64,000 bases of DNA, taken from NCBI GenBank assembly GCA_032717465.1, contig CM064658.1:6798001-6862000 (forward strand), read 5' to 3'. The stretch's first letter is position 1, and every line of letters begins with the position of its first letter. The position numbers and the translations under genes are program-made. Source of the DNA: Coenobita brevimanus. Taxonomy: Eukaryota > Arthropoda > Malacostraca > Decapoda > Coenobitidae. The notes below the pieces were generated by a model. It did no database searches. It had not been told where the DNA came from and saw nothing but the letters and a program-made list of their open reading frames with translations. This document shows positions 35,444 through 45,848 of the stretch, one piece after another.

Positions 35444-35638
35444 TCCCTCTCTCTCTCTCTCAATTATTTAAAATTTACATAATAATTGGTACATCGGCCT
35501 ATCTATCTATCCATCTGTCTATCTCACTCACTCTCTATCCATCTGTCTATCTATCTATCACTCACCTGGGTATATTTAGGCAAGCCACACCCAATTCTCT
35601 CTCAGTCAACACCCAATGCCTCTATCTATCTAAATCAA

Positions 35639-35684
<46 letters not shown>

Positions 35685-36502
35685 TGGGTATTTCGGCAGT
35701 CCACAGCCAATGCCCCAGCTGGTCAGGCCAATCACGTAATGGCGGGCGTGTTTCTTGTCTTCCCACACCAGAGGCCCGCCAGAATCACCCTAGCGTTAGA
35801 TTAGATTAGATTAGGGTGCGTTAGGTTAGTGTATCTCTGTCTACCTCTGTATCTATTTATCTATCTGTCTATCTATCTATCTGTCTTCACCTACTGTATA
35901 CTAGAGGACTGCCAGAATCACCCTATGTAGTTAGATTAGCTTAGATTTGGATGGGTTAGGCTAGTCTGTACCTATATATCTGTGTTTATCTATTTATGTC
36001 CATCTATCTGTCTGTCTATCTATCTATCTACCTGTCTTCCCATACTAGAGAACTGCCAGATTGAACCTACAAAGTCAGATAAAATTAGATACGATTAGAT
36101 TAGGTTGGGTTAGATTAGGGCTGAGGTAAGTGAGGTGAGGTCTAATTCTCTTTATCTAATACTATCCTGTCTATCTATCTATCGTCTGTCTGTCTATTTG
36201 TGTGTCTGTCTCAACATATAAATTACCTTTCTTCAGCGAATATGTATGTATGTATATATCTATCTATGTATGGATGGATGGATGAATGGATCTATGTATG
36301 CATGTGTGTTGTAAATATGTATGTACGTATTTCTACATGTACGTATGAATGCGGCTACTTCTGTCTGTCATTGCTGTTACTTTTCTCCACATTCATTTAT
36401 ATAGTAATGGTTAACTCTTACTCTCTTAAATATGAAAAAAAAAAAAAAACACGTCTCTTAGAAATTACTTTTAATATAACAAAACCATTCCTAGAACTCT
36501 CC

Positions 36503-36556
<54 letters not shown>

Positions 36557-36720
36557 TGGCAGGTATCCTGGTTGCCGCCATCCGCACACAGCATATTGGC
36601 AGTCACTTCGTCTGAGTGAAGTTTGAAGTTATGGCGACACTGATACATTGGCACCACTGTGGACGAGACACAAGACACGTAGTGGTTAGATGGAAGGTTG
36701 TTATGGGTGAATGGCTAAAT

Positions 36721-36764
<44 letters not shown>

Positions 36765-36899
36765 CCAATCACACACAATACAAACTTTTCCAACCCCCCC
36801 CCACACACACACATACCCTTCCAATCACACACACACACACATTCTAAATACCCCCGCCCACACACACACTTCCAATCACAAACACAATCACCCTTCCAA

Positions 36900-36987
<88 letters not shown>

Positions 36988-38076
36988 TTGAGCGTCACAT
37001 GTTTAAGCCTCGGTGCTCCCTTCTTGGCCTTCTCATACTCCTTGCCCCAGCCCATCACCGTCACCCTCTCGTTGTAGTAGGTCAGGTCGGGCGGGGTCAG
37101 GCAGATGGGACTAACTCGCCACGTGAACGGAATTGCCTGAAAAAAAAAAAAAGAGATTACTAATATTTCTCAGCGTTTTTTCCTGAGCGACTTATTCTAG
37201 TACTCCTTAACATTCTTGTGTGTTTTTTTTTTTTTTTTTCAGGTTGATTGGACTAACTCGCCACGTGAACGGAATTGCATGAAAAAGAGAGAGATTACTA
37301 ATATTTCCTAGCGCCTTTTCCTGTGCGACTTATTCTATTACTCCTTAACATTCCTGTGTCGTATTTAGTTTATTTTTTTTTTTAGGTTGATTGAACTAAC
37401 TCGCCATGTGAAAGGAATTGCCTGAAAAAAGAGAGATTACTAATATTTCCCAGCGCCTTTTCCTGTGCGATTTATTCTATTACTCCTTAACATTCTTGTG
37501 TGGTATTTATTTTATTTCATTTCTTTTTTTAGGTTGATTGGACTAACTCTCCACGTGAACGGAATTGCCTGAAAAGAGGGAAAGATTACTAATATTTCCT
37601 AGCGCCTTTTTCTGAGCGATTTATTCTATTACTCCTTAACATTCTAGTGTGGTATTTATTTTATTTCATTTTTTCAGGTCGATTGGACTAACTCGCCAAG
37701 TGAACGGAAATGCCTGAAAAAGAGATTCGTAACATTTCCAAGCGCCTTCTGCTGAGCGATTTACTCTATTACCGGTACTCCTTAACATTTTCCTGCGTGT
37801 AATTTCTCTCTCTCGTGACAGATTGGACTGACACGCCATATAAACAGACAGATATAGATAGATGGACAGGTAGAGAGATATAGACAGACAGACAGACAGA
37901 TAGATACGCATGCTAAACACAGAGGGACATTGCCACACAGCTTTCAATCCCCAGTTGTGAGATGTAGATAGACAGGTAGATAGATAAATAGACTGACAGA
38001 TAGATAGATATGCATGCTTACCAAGAAAGGATATTACCACACAGAATTCGACCCCAGTTGTGGCACAGATATAGAC

Positions 38077-38127
<51 letters not shown>

Positions 38128-39035
38128 TATGCATGCTAAACAAGGAGGGACACTGCCACACACAAATCAACCCCTAAAGATGAGGAAAAAAAAACTGTAC
38201 ACTGACTTTTCCACATCATAACCTCAAGAACAATAAATAAATAATTAAATAATAATAATAATAATAATAGCGAAAATAAAAAACAATAATAATAGCTAGT
38301 TACCTATTTATTTTGTAGCCGCAATAAAGAGGCTTCGTCCTAACTATTTATGGTACTGACTGTCCTTGTAAGCTTGGATGCATTATACTTTTGTCTCAAT
38401 AACTGGCTAACTATATGCTTACCTATAACCATATTTCTTTCCGATAATGAGGGACCATAGCTATAGTTCTGTAATGTTCAGCTCTAGAGCTTTGGTGGTT
38501 TTCTCTAAAAAGTGTTACAAAGAAATCACTGAGCAGATCTGACTTCGGTACGGTACTTTCCACTAGGCCAGATGGCAATATATTCAGCCAAAATTCTCAG
38601 CAAACTTTTTTATCATACGATTTTCAACTAAATAGCTGTATTTCAGTTAGTTTCTGAGATATGTCTATTTCAAATATGTAATTTTTGCACCCTAAATGAG
38701 TATGACCTTCAAAAATAGGTCAAGGTCATTTATATTTGGCACAAGTATTTGGGTTACCCTAGGGTACCTTCCAATTTAATATCATGATGTAAGAAAAAAA
38801 TAAGTGCAAAGAAAAATAATAATATTACCAAAACAATAAGCTTCAAAATAAATAAATAAATAAAAACAAACGCTATTATTAATGAGGTCAGCCCTAAAGA
38901 GATTCGCTATAATTATAAACAATCTTATAAAACTACTTAAGTTTATAAATGTGTCACCTCGTACAGTTCCAAAAGCGCGATGTCACTGTCTGTTGTCTCT
39001 GGGTTGTATCTGAAATTGGGAGAGAAAATGGATTA

Positions 39036-39126
<91 letters not shown>

Positions 39127-39170
39127 TGTTTACTATCTATCTGTCAGTGTATTTAACTATGCACCCGTAT

Positions 39171-39228
<58 letters not shown>

Positions 39229-40763
39229 ACAACAACAACAACAACCTAATAATGCAAATAATTACTAAACACAAAGGACCTCAAAGTCTGTATGTAACTT
39301 ACTGTGGGCTCTGTATAATCTTCTTGACCTCGTATGACCTCTCCCGGGACACGTCATTTGCCGTAAGGTCATGGTCGCCCACCCGGACAAACAGTTCGAA
39401 CGGAAATAGGCTGCAGGCAAAAAATATAAAACAAAAAAATAATAAAAAGAATCATCACTACCATAAGCCTCACAATCATCACTATCATCATCATCATATT
39501 AATTATCATCATCGTCATCATCATAATCATCACTATCATCATGATCATCACCAGCATTATTAATACCATCATCATCAGAATCATCACCAGCGTTAGCATC
39601 GTTATCATCACTATCATTATTACCACCACCACCACCACCACCATCACCACCACCATCATCACCACCACTACCACCAACACCATCACCACTCACATGCCGC
39701 CATCACAACAACAGGCACCATACCTTCAAACAAACAACAAGCAAACACTCTCATCAATCACTTTTCACAAGTCAGCCATCTAAGCCCCCATCCCGAAGAC
39801 CGACGTATCATCCGACATAAGAGGCAGTTCCCCACAGACCCAGACTACGCACCTTTCACTTACAACCAGACGAAGCACATCATTAACAACCTCAAGCACT
39901 CATCTGCCTGTGGACCAGACAACATAAGCAACATACACCTTAAACACCTTGGACCACAAGGCATACAAGCACTCACCAACATAGCCTATCAAACTACAGC
40001 TATTCACATACCCAGCATCTGGAAGCATGGCATCATCATCACTATCCCTAAACCCAACAAAGACCCTACGTTACCTTCCTCACACCGTCCCATCACATTC
40101 CTCTGCACCCCCTCTAATATCACTGAACGACTGGTACTACAACTAGTCACACCTCACATTCCCCTAGCCCAGTCACAACATGGCTTTAAGCCACTACACT
40201 CCATAAACACCCTTCTTGCAGACCTTACACAGAGAGTTTTCGATGGCATGAATTCAGCTAGGCCACCACACAGAACACTCCTAGTCACACTAGACATTAG
40301 CAAAGCTTTTGATGCCATCCCCTGCCACAACCTCACAAACAAAATACTCAACACAAACATGCATTGTAACACAAAAAGATGGTTGACAAACTACTTAGCA
40401 GGCAGATGTGCACATGTAACATTTGCCGGTCAGTCTTCTAACATCAGAAACTTCAAAAATGGCGTCCCCCAAGGATCTGTTTTGTCCCCTACACTCTTTA
40501 ACCTATACATGCACGACGTACCCACACCCCATACACCACAGATACACATAGCTTCCTATGCAGATGATATAACACTTACATGTACGCACCAAAATGCAAA
40601 CACAGCCTCACACATCATTCAACCTTACCTCAACATACTACACGAATGGTTCACCACAAACAGGCTCAAAATAGTCCCTGCCAAATCTACAGTGACCCGT
40701 CTCACAAACTGGACAGCAGAACACAGTCACATCCCACACCTCACCATAAACAACACTCCCCTA

Positions 40764-40798
<35 letters not shown>

Positions 40799-41680
40799 CC
40801 TTGGTGTAACATACAATACATCAATGTCATTTAAACAAAACATCACAAACATTAAACATAAAATAACATCAAGACTCAACGCCTTGAGGTCATTTGCCCA
40901 TACATCTTTCGGACACAACAAAGAAACCACCACCACAGTATACAAACAATACATACTTTCAGTGATGAATTATGGAAGCCCTGCCTGGGCTCCTAACCTC
41001 ACCAAAGCATACTACAACACTCTACAGACCATACAGGACAAGGCCCTAAAAATAATCACAGGCTCCACAGCTACTACGCCTACACACCACCTACATCAAG
41101 TCCTCGAAGTCAAGGATCACCTAGACATGTGAGCACCCAGATTCTTGCTGCAGCCTCCACAAAGCCACAACATCCACTACAGTACATGGCAGCACATCCA
41201 CCCACACCAAGGAACACCAAAACAATACCCAGCACACGATATCATACACAAATACTGTCATCTCTCCCCCCTCGCCCACCTCAGACCAGCTTCCAGAAGC
41301 ATATCCACACTCAAATAACTCGCCGCTTCATTCAGTCACTTAAAGACAACACACAGCTGCATGCATGGCCTCCTGACATCCACCCTTCTGAATCCTATCT
41401 CCCTCGTGAGGATAGGGTCCACCTGGGCAGGCTGAGATGTGGGCACCATCCAGCCCTCTTACGTTACCAGAAGAGGCTGGATGGCTCCATCGCTGATGCC
41501 TGTCCAGGATGCAACACAGCACCCCATACTATTAAGCACATTATGGAAGACTGCATTGCACACAATCACCTACGCCAACAACACAACATGCACTCCTTGA
41601 GAGCTCTGTGGGAAAGCCCGGTCTCGGCCATGGCCTTCATAAGGGACTCGGGGCTGTTCGGCCAGACTGCCTAGGGAACG

Positions 41681-41712
<32 letters not shown>

Positions 41713-43542
41713 ACCATCATCACCACCACCACCACTACTATCATCATCATCATCATCATCATCACCACCACCACCACAACCACTATAATCATCATCATCA
41801 TCATCACTACCACCATCACCATCAACATCATCATCATCATCATCATCATCACCCAGGCCTCCCTTCCCACCCCAATGTGTTAAAATGTTGATATGATATT
41901 GCAAAACTTTTGAAGATTACAGGATGGTACAAAAACAGAGTTTCACTAGACACATCAAACAGTATCTTACGTGCTGTGGGGACGGCTCAGTCTGCTGGTG
42001 TGGGTGTGGGTGTGGCTTGGGAGTGGGAAATTAATAAATGCATTGGCTGTGGGAGTGAACGTGGGTGTGGCAATGAAATAGAAAATTAATAAGTAAAGTG
42101 GCTGTGGGTGGCCGTGGGTGTGGCAGTGGGAGTGGGAAATGAATAAATGAAATGGCTGTGGGTGGCCGTGGGTGTGGCAGTGGGAGTGGGAAATGAATAA
42201 ATGAAATGGCTGTGGGAGAGGGAAATGAATGAAATGGCTGTGGGAGTGGACGTGAGTGTGGCAGTGGAAATAGGAACTGAATAAAATGGATGAGGATAGA
42301 CACTGGCAACGCTGACTGAGCCGTACCCGCAACACAGGACAAGTCCCCAGGCCTACACACTGAGCTCTATAGTATTGAGAGGCTTTCTCATGGGCAGCAC
42401 AGAGTAATTTATGTAGCCGCCGCCAGGGAGGCGCTGGTGTAGAGGCAGCCATGTTACACCACGCCTGATGCCTGCGTTTTTGTACTGAGCTGGTCTGTGG
42501 GTTTTTGAGAGTAGCTGATGATTCCGGAAAATATAGTGCCATGGTCCACTGTGCAGCTTACGATACAAAAATGGGCACAGGAATTCATCGAAGAGCGATG
42601 GCGTTACATTGTGGTGGGGCTGGATGATTGTTCCCCTGTATCCCTTGCATGAATGAAGCCACTAAAAGGGGCCCATTTATCTCCAGTCTCTCTCCATGTC
42701 CTCTTCTCTTCTCTTCACGCTTCCTTGTATATTTCCATGTTTCTTGCGGCCTCTATCAATCTGGATATTCGATTTCATGACATGGATAATCTAAGGACTT
42801 ACCACACCATTTCAACACCATTACTTCGACGTAAAAAAAGCTTCGACATCACTATCTTTTCAGTGTCAATACCACACTATCTTTTCCCTTTCTGCCATTA
42901 CCTTTCTCTGCCTTAGTGCCGTAAAGGGTAAATTCTGCACTGCAACAACCAATGGCGTTGTTTTATACTCACTGGCTAAATGTTCCCCATATAATTCGTT
43001 GAACTAGGCCGAAAACAAAAAGTCACAGTCCATACATGTTTCTGTACTCTAAGCGACGTGTAGGTGTTTCAATATGGCGGCCAAAATCACACTCGCGGCG
43101 GAGATAGCATCTCCATACTATACAGTAGAGCTCAGTGGGCCTACATACCCGTGCGTGCAGTGTGCGGCGGTCAGGAGGAAGGTAGAGGTGATGATGCTGG
43201 CACCACAGAAATGCTTCTTGTTGCGCGACATTTGAATTGAGGCCTGAAATAGTGAAGAAATGTTAGTAGGTATATCTGTCTAAATGCCTAGCTGTCAGTC
43301 TATCAATCTACTTCTCTCCCTATCCACCTGTATATTATGTCTGTTTATGTACTTCTATTTATCTGTCTAACTATCTTTCTGTCTGCCTGTTTGTGTAAGC
43401 TTTTATCTATCTACGATGTTATTTGTTTTTATGTTGCTGTCTATCAGTATCTAATGGTTAAACATCCTTTAGTTCTCTCTCTCCCTCTCTCTCTCTCATC
43501 CTATAGTATTTTTTGTTCATCTCATCCTATGGTATGTTTTGT

Positions 43543-43580
<38 letters not shown>

Positions 43581-43689
43581 CTATAGTATTTTTTGTTCAT
43601 CTCTCATCCTATGGTATGTTTTGTTCATCTCTCTCTCTCTCCTTCATCCTATGGTATTTTTTGTTCATCTCATCCTATGGTATGTTTTG

Positions 43690-43730
<41 letters not shown>

Positions 43731-43774
43731 CTATGGTATTTTTTGTTCATCTCTCATCCTATGGTATGTTTTGT

Positions 43775-43816
<42 letters not shown>

Positions 43817-43860
43817 CTATGGTATTTTTTGTTCATCTCTCATCCTATGGTATGTTTTGT

Positions 43861-43915
<55 letters not shown>

Positions 43916-44054
43916 CATGGGTAGTGATGTTTGTGAGTCTCCATTCCTCCAACGATTCGAAGTCTTCCGTTATTCGTTATCCCGCACTCTGAAAATTTTT
44001 GAAACGTTACTACACTTCACTCACTGGTCCAAAATGTTCTTGCCTTTTATCAAC

Positions 44055-44085
<31 letters not shown>

Positions 44086-44296
44086 CTGCCTATATCCCGT
44101 AACTCAATGTCAGAATGCTCTATATCTCGGTTCTGCAGTCTTTCCACAGCTCTTCTTCGTGACTAGCGCCATATTCCAGGTTTTAATTCTTCTCATGGCT
44201 GCAGATTCAAGATGAGGTGGTAATTTTACGCCTGCTTGTTGTTATTGTATTATAGTTATAATAGTATTGTTGTAGTAGTAGTAGTAGTAAAATTCT

Positions 44297-44332
<36 letters not shown>

Positions 44333-45069
44333 CTTTGGACATGAAGACTCTTAAACAAAATTAGGCGTCTAAAAAATACACTTTGGTGCCCCTCATCCCC
44401 TGAATGGCAAATATGAGCAATAAACTCCAACTATCCTTAAATTTAACCCCTTATGGACCACGTCTGGTTGGAGCACCTCGACCCACTAATTCACCAGGCG
44501 TCAACCAAGAAAATACAGTGGAAAATAAGGGAAAACTTACGGCAACTATTTGTAACCTTCCTAGGCTGAGGCGGGATGGATTTTCGGCCTGGGTGGATCA
44601 TTTCGGCAAGCGCCCTGAATCGGTTGTTTTCTGAGTTTTGAGTTTCGTCGTCCGTTTCCTCCTCTTTCTCGTCTTTTTCGTACATTTTCTGGTTTCCCTT
44701 GTATTTCACGTAATCACTCTGGCGGATGCGTTTCAGCCAGATGGCGTGATGCTTTTTGAGCGCCGGGGTGGGAAAATCCTCCTCAGAGTCGACCACTTTG
44801 AACCGCTCTTTGTCCGCCATGTTGTCCTCCTCCTCTTCATCATTATTTTTATCATTATCCATATTTTCCTTCACTTCATTTACGTTTTCTTCATTTTCAT
44901 CAAGAACTCTTTCATAATCGGGCAGCGCTGTCTCAACTCTGAAGCTAATTTCATAATCTTCCGTGGCTGTGTGAGAAGAATTTGTGTCGAAGGAGAAGCA
45001 AGATGGCGCCAACAGGAAACACACCGCCACCAACACCCTCCATATTTTACCTAGAGAATCGGAGTTCAT
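34299..45069 (-). CDS. Trypsin-like S1A serine protease with acidic propeptide and basic C-terminal tail (9 exons)
   Basis: Nine exons with GT-AG borders join in frame to 620 residues: 45069-44541, 43988-43912, 43243-43149, 39410-39303, 39009-38958, 37136-36986, 36656-36556, 35789-35684, 34942-34299. In order: signal peptide (~1-27), acidic propeptide rich in D/E to ~176, a two-Cys linker (SCQCG) and the activation site LR|IVGG at 187/188. The catalytic triad is His230 (TAAHC), Asp279 (DIALL) and Ser374 (GDSGGP). Asp368, six residues before the serine, predicts cleavage after Arg/Lys. The usual disulfide cysteines are present, and PICL can tether the propeptide. The fold ends at FLDWI (~419), and ~200 mostly basic residues follow. 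It would be secreted as a zymogen. No CLIP domain is visible, and the substrate is unknown. Confidence 0.9.
34958..35240. repeat. (TTA)n tracts in protease intron 8
   Basis: TTA/TTG/TTC repeats at 34958-35150 and 35199-35231. Confidence 0.9.
35255..35365 (+). repeat. ~110-bp dispersed repeat ('family C'), intron 8 copy
   Basis: Contains GCTCAGTGTCAGAATGAGAC, CTGCATCCTTTCCACAGCAC and TTCTTCGTGACTAGC. Confidence 0.7.
35396..35462. repeat. (CA)n then (CT)n microsatellite, protease intron 8
   Basis: A ~44-nt CA run is followed by a CT run. Confidence 0.95.
35560..35610 (-). repeat. Degenerate copy of the 3' end and donor of protease exon 8
   Basis: The inverse of CACCTGGGTATATTTAGGC reads [10 protein letters not shown] followed by GTGAGT, matching the end of exon 8. 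Confidence 0.7.
35642..35683. repeat. (CT)n adjoining the exon 8 donor
   Basis: On the sense (minus) strand this is GTGAGAGAGA..., so the intron begins with the microsatellite. Confidence 0.95.
35684..35789 (-). CDS. Protease exon 8: catalytic serine
   Basis: The acceptor CGCTAG is followed by [18 protein letters not shown] and [17 protein letters not shown]. The donor is CCAG|GTGAGAGAG. Degenerate copies of its ends flank it. Confidence 0.94.
35880..36070 (-). repeat. Two degenerate copies of the 5' end of protease exon 8
   Basis: On the minus strand, ~35925 reads ATAG|GGTGATTCTGGCAGTCCT (GDSGSPLVY, then a stop) and ~36065 reads CTGGCAGTTCTCTAGTATGG. Both match the acceptor side of exon 8 with mismatches. 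Confidence 0.68.
36497..36555. repeat. (CT)n adjoining the exon 7 donor
   Basis: On the sense strand the intron starts GTGAGAGAG and continues as (GA)n. Confidence 0.95.
36556..36656 (-). CDS. Protease exon 7: specificity-pocket region
   Basis: Between CCACAG and GTGAGAGAG. It encodes [10 protein letters not shown] through [13 protein letters not shown]. The Asp of QDTCQ is the trypsin-type S1 residue. Confidence 0.93.
36721..36985. repeat. (CA)n tracts filling intron 6, adjoining the exon 6 donor
   Basis: CA runs at 36722-36762 and 36900-36985. The second reaches the donor, which reads GTGTGTGT. Confidence 0.95.
36986..37136 (-). CDS. Protease exon 6
   Basis: The acceptor TTTTTTTCAG precedes [16 protein letters not shown] through [10 protein letters not shown] to LKHVTLK. 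The donor GTGTGTGTG opens directly into a (GT)n tract. The first ~33 nt and the acceptor recur as a tandem array upstream at 37240-37850. Confidence 0.93.
37240..37855 (-). repeat. ~145-bp tandem array of exon 6 acceptor plus exon 6 start
   Basis: Four full units (near 37242, 37385, 37531 and 37676) and a partial one (37820) each contain the inverse of GCAATTCCGTTCACGTGGCG with a pyrimidine-rich acceptor and ~100 nt of shared intron sequence. Three of the four full units keep AG at the acceptor; the one nearest exon 6 reads CATG. If spliced in, units would add [15 protein letters not shown] residues and then run into stops. Confidence 0.85.
37860..38163. repeat. GATA/GACA tetranucleotides with a ~120-bp tandem unit, intron 5
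   Basis: AGATAGATAGACAG tracts alternate with ATGCATGCTAACAAGGAGG-like and CATTGCCACACA-like segments at ~37905-37960, 38015-38065 and 38130-38165. Confidence 0.7.
38170..38950. other. Remainder of intron 5; no feature recognised
   Basis: AT-rich sequence with short AAT tracts; no ORF or repeat family identified. Confidence 0.5.
38958..39009 (-). CDS. Protease exon 5: catalytic aspartate
   Basis: A 52-nt exon between CCAATTTCAG and GTGACA encodes [17 protein letters not shown] with the catalytic Asp. Confidence 0.92.
39031..39235. repeat. (CT)n, (CA)n and (AAC)n microsatellites, intron 4
   Basis: CT at 39031-39123, CA at 39175-39222, then AAC repeats. Confidence 0.95.
39303..39410 (-). CDS. 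Protease exon 4
   Basis: The acceptor TGCCTGCAG precedes [15 protein letters not shown] through [11 protein letters not shown]. The donor is CACA|GTAAGT. The VRVGDHDL and KIIQSPQYNP blocks are typical of S1A proteases. Confidence 0.93.
39450..39690. repeat. (ATC)n/(ACC)n trinucleotide region, intron 3
   Basis: ATC repeats grade into ACC repeats just before the LINE fragment. Confidence 0.85.
39695..41680 (+). mobile_element. Jockey/CR1-superfamily LINE fragment in protease intron 3, antisense to the gene
   Basis: Open reading from ~39780 shows [77 protein letters not shown], the catalytic YADDITL (~40557-40577) and [16 protein letters not shown] (CA)n expansion at 40766-40793 adds an HTHTHT stretch in frame. 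A frameshift near 41128 leads into a C-terminal [18 protein letters not shown] knuckle. No endonuclease is visible, so it is 5'-truncated. The 3' tail is (ACT)n. Confidence 0.88.
40248..41131 (+). pseudogene. Reverse transcriptase core of the intron 3 LINE
   Basis: A long open part of the RT, palm and thumb, with [20 protein letters not shown] and YADDIT intact. The frame also extends upstream of this interval to ~39780 apart from a few codons. It is broken at 41128-41132 by a TGA just after HLDM. Confidence 0.85.
41681..41862. repeat. (ACT)n/(ATC)n/(ACC)n tract
   Basis: Trinucleotide repeats form the tail of the LINE. Confidence 0.9.
42000..42310. repeat. GT-rich minisatellite in intron 3
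   Basis: Repeats of ~60 bp with GGGAAATGAATAAATGAAAT, GGCTGTGGG and CGTGGGTGTGGCAGTGG. Confidence 0.8.
42320..43145. other. Intron 3 remainder; no gene recognised
   Basis: No supported ORF or named repeat. The CCGCCAGGGAGGCGCTGG segment near 42420 is locally GC-rich. Confidence 0.4.
43149..43243 (-). CDS. Protease exon 3: catalytic histidine
   Basis: The acceptor CTATTTCAG precedes codons for [18 protein letters not shown] and TAAHCTHG. The donor is GG|GTATGT. The exon holds the Cys pair around the histidine. Confidence 0.93.
43478..43911. repeat. Compound (CT)n minisatellite filling intron 2 to its donor
   Basis: Blocks of CATCCTATGGTATTTTTTGT, CATCCTATGGTATGTTTTGT and TTCATCTCTCTC alternate with long CT runs, about six pairs. 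The last CT run ends at the exon 2 donor (sense GTGAGAGAG). Confidence 0.9.
43912..43988 (-). CDS. Protease exon 2: activation site IVGG
   Basis: The acceptor TTTTCAG is followed by AG TGC GGG, restoring frame with exon 1. The exon encodes [20 protein letters not shown] and HYPWM and ends on a codon boundary at ATG before GTGAGAGAG. Confidence 0.92.
44090..44190 (+). repeat. Family C dispersed repeat, intron 1 copy
   Basis: GTAACTCAATGTCAGAATG, GCAGTCTTTCCACAGCTC and TTCTTCGTGACTAGC. Confidence 0.68.
44450..44515 (-). repeat. tRNA-like SINE fragment ('GGCGCC' family)
   Basis: The minus strand shows GACGCCTGGTGAATTAGTGG and GTCGAGGTGCTCCAACC, also seen at 54650-54695 and, more diverged, at 53500-53575, 52485-52530 and 55185-55225. 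Confidence 0.5.
44541..45069 (-). CDS. Protease exon 1: signal peptide and acidic propeptide
   Basis: The first ATG of the frame gives [20 protein letters not shown], a good signal peptide, with probable cleavage after CFS. The rest is D/E/N/K-rich (for example NDEEEEDN). The exon ends AGT TGC C before GTAAGT at 44540 (176 codons plus 1 nt). Confidence 0.88.
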
Positions 45070-45135
45070 TCTTCCCGCGCTGGAACCTTCGCTCTGCTGG
45101 ATGTCAAATAAGCATCTTGACTTCCATGAACTTTT

Positions 45136-45148
45136 TAATTATATATTT
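45136..45148 (-). promoter_or_regulatory. Possible TATA box of the protease gene
   Basis: On the minus strand ATATATAATTA lies ~70 nt upstream of the protease ATG, a distance that would leave a ~40-nt leader. AT-rich sequence is common here, so this is weak. Confidence 0.28.
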
Positions 45149-45201
45149 TCTCTCTTGTAATCTGTGGAGAAAAGAGGAAAGAAAAAAATAACAATCGATT
45201 G

Positions 45202-45225
45202 CAGAGAGAGAGAGAGAGAGAGAGA
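45202..45225. repeat. (GA)n microsatellite
   Basis: Short GA run upstream of the protease gene. Confidence 0.9.
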
Positions 45226-45406
45226 ATGTAGTGCACTGACATACTTGTGTTCAAACTGCCGTGATGAGTAATGAACATATAAAACACAGGATGCCAAAAT
45301 GTATGTTTATATGGGTTAATTTTGAACTTTATAGATTCCTTAAAAATGGCAAAAAAAAAAATATCTAGCTTTCTATCTATTGTCAGACACACTAATAAAA
45401 AAAAGG

Positions 45407-45410
<4 letters not shown>

Positions 45411-45501
<91 letters not shown>
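45411..45501. repeat. (GT)n microsatellite, ~45 units
   Basis: Uninterrupted TG repeats. A GA run follows at 45547-45587. Confidence 0.97.
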
Positions 45502-45504
<3 letters not shown>

Positions 45505-45544
45505 AGGGCAGTGCCATTTCAGAACACCTGTCTCTTGTGGCACC

Positions 45545-45590
<46 letters not shown>

Positions 45591-45639
45591 CAAACAAACT
45601 TTACAACCGTTTCTAGATGGTCCAATTTAATATAATGAC

Positions 45640-45745
45640 TATATGGTTACTCCCCAGCGTAGTAAACTGTCTTGCATTAAAGAAAACCATTTGGCACTAC
45701 ACTGAGTGAGTGGATGACGGCCGCCCCCACCTACCAAGATTAGCC
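45640..45745 (-). repeat. Hairpin-rich dispersed repeat, lone copy
   Basis: In minus orientation it reads CCACTCACTCAGTGTAG, TGCCAAATGG and TTTACTACGCTGGGGAGTAA. It lacks the ~30 nt between the arms of the 12-bp inverted repeat. Confidence 0.6.
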
Positions 45746-45848
45746 TGCATTCCACAATATACCGTTACAGGAAAGCAGTACATAGGGTTGTTTGAAAATC
45801 CTTAAGCAAGACTGACTGACCGGGCCGCTGCTGTAAGAATGAGCATCT

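Noticed and set aside
40154..40372. Minus-strand 72-codon frame in the intron 3 LINE
   Set aside because: It is opposite the RT palm and has no independent support.
34299..45069. CLIP-domain or coagulation-type protease
   Set aside because: The N-terminal region has only the linker cysteines and lacks the six-cysteine CLIP pattern.
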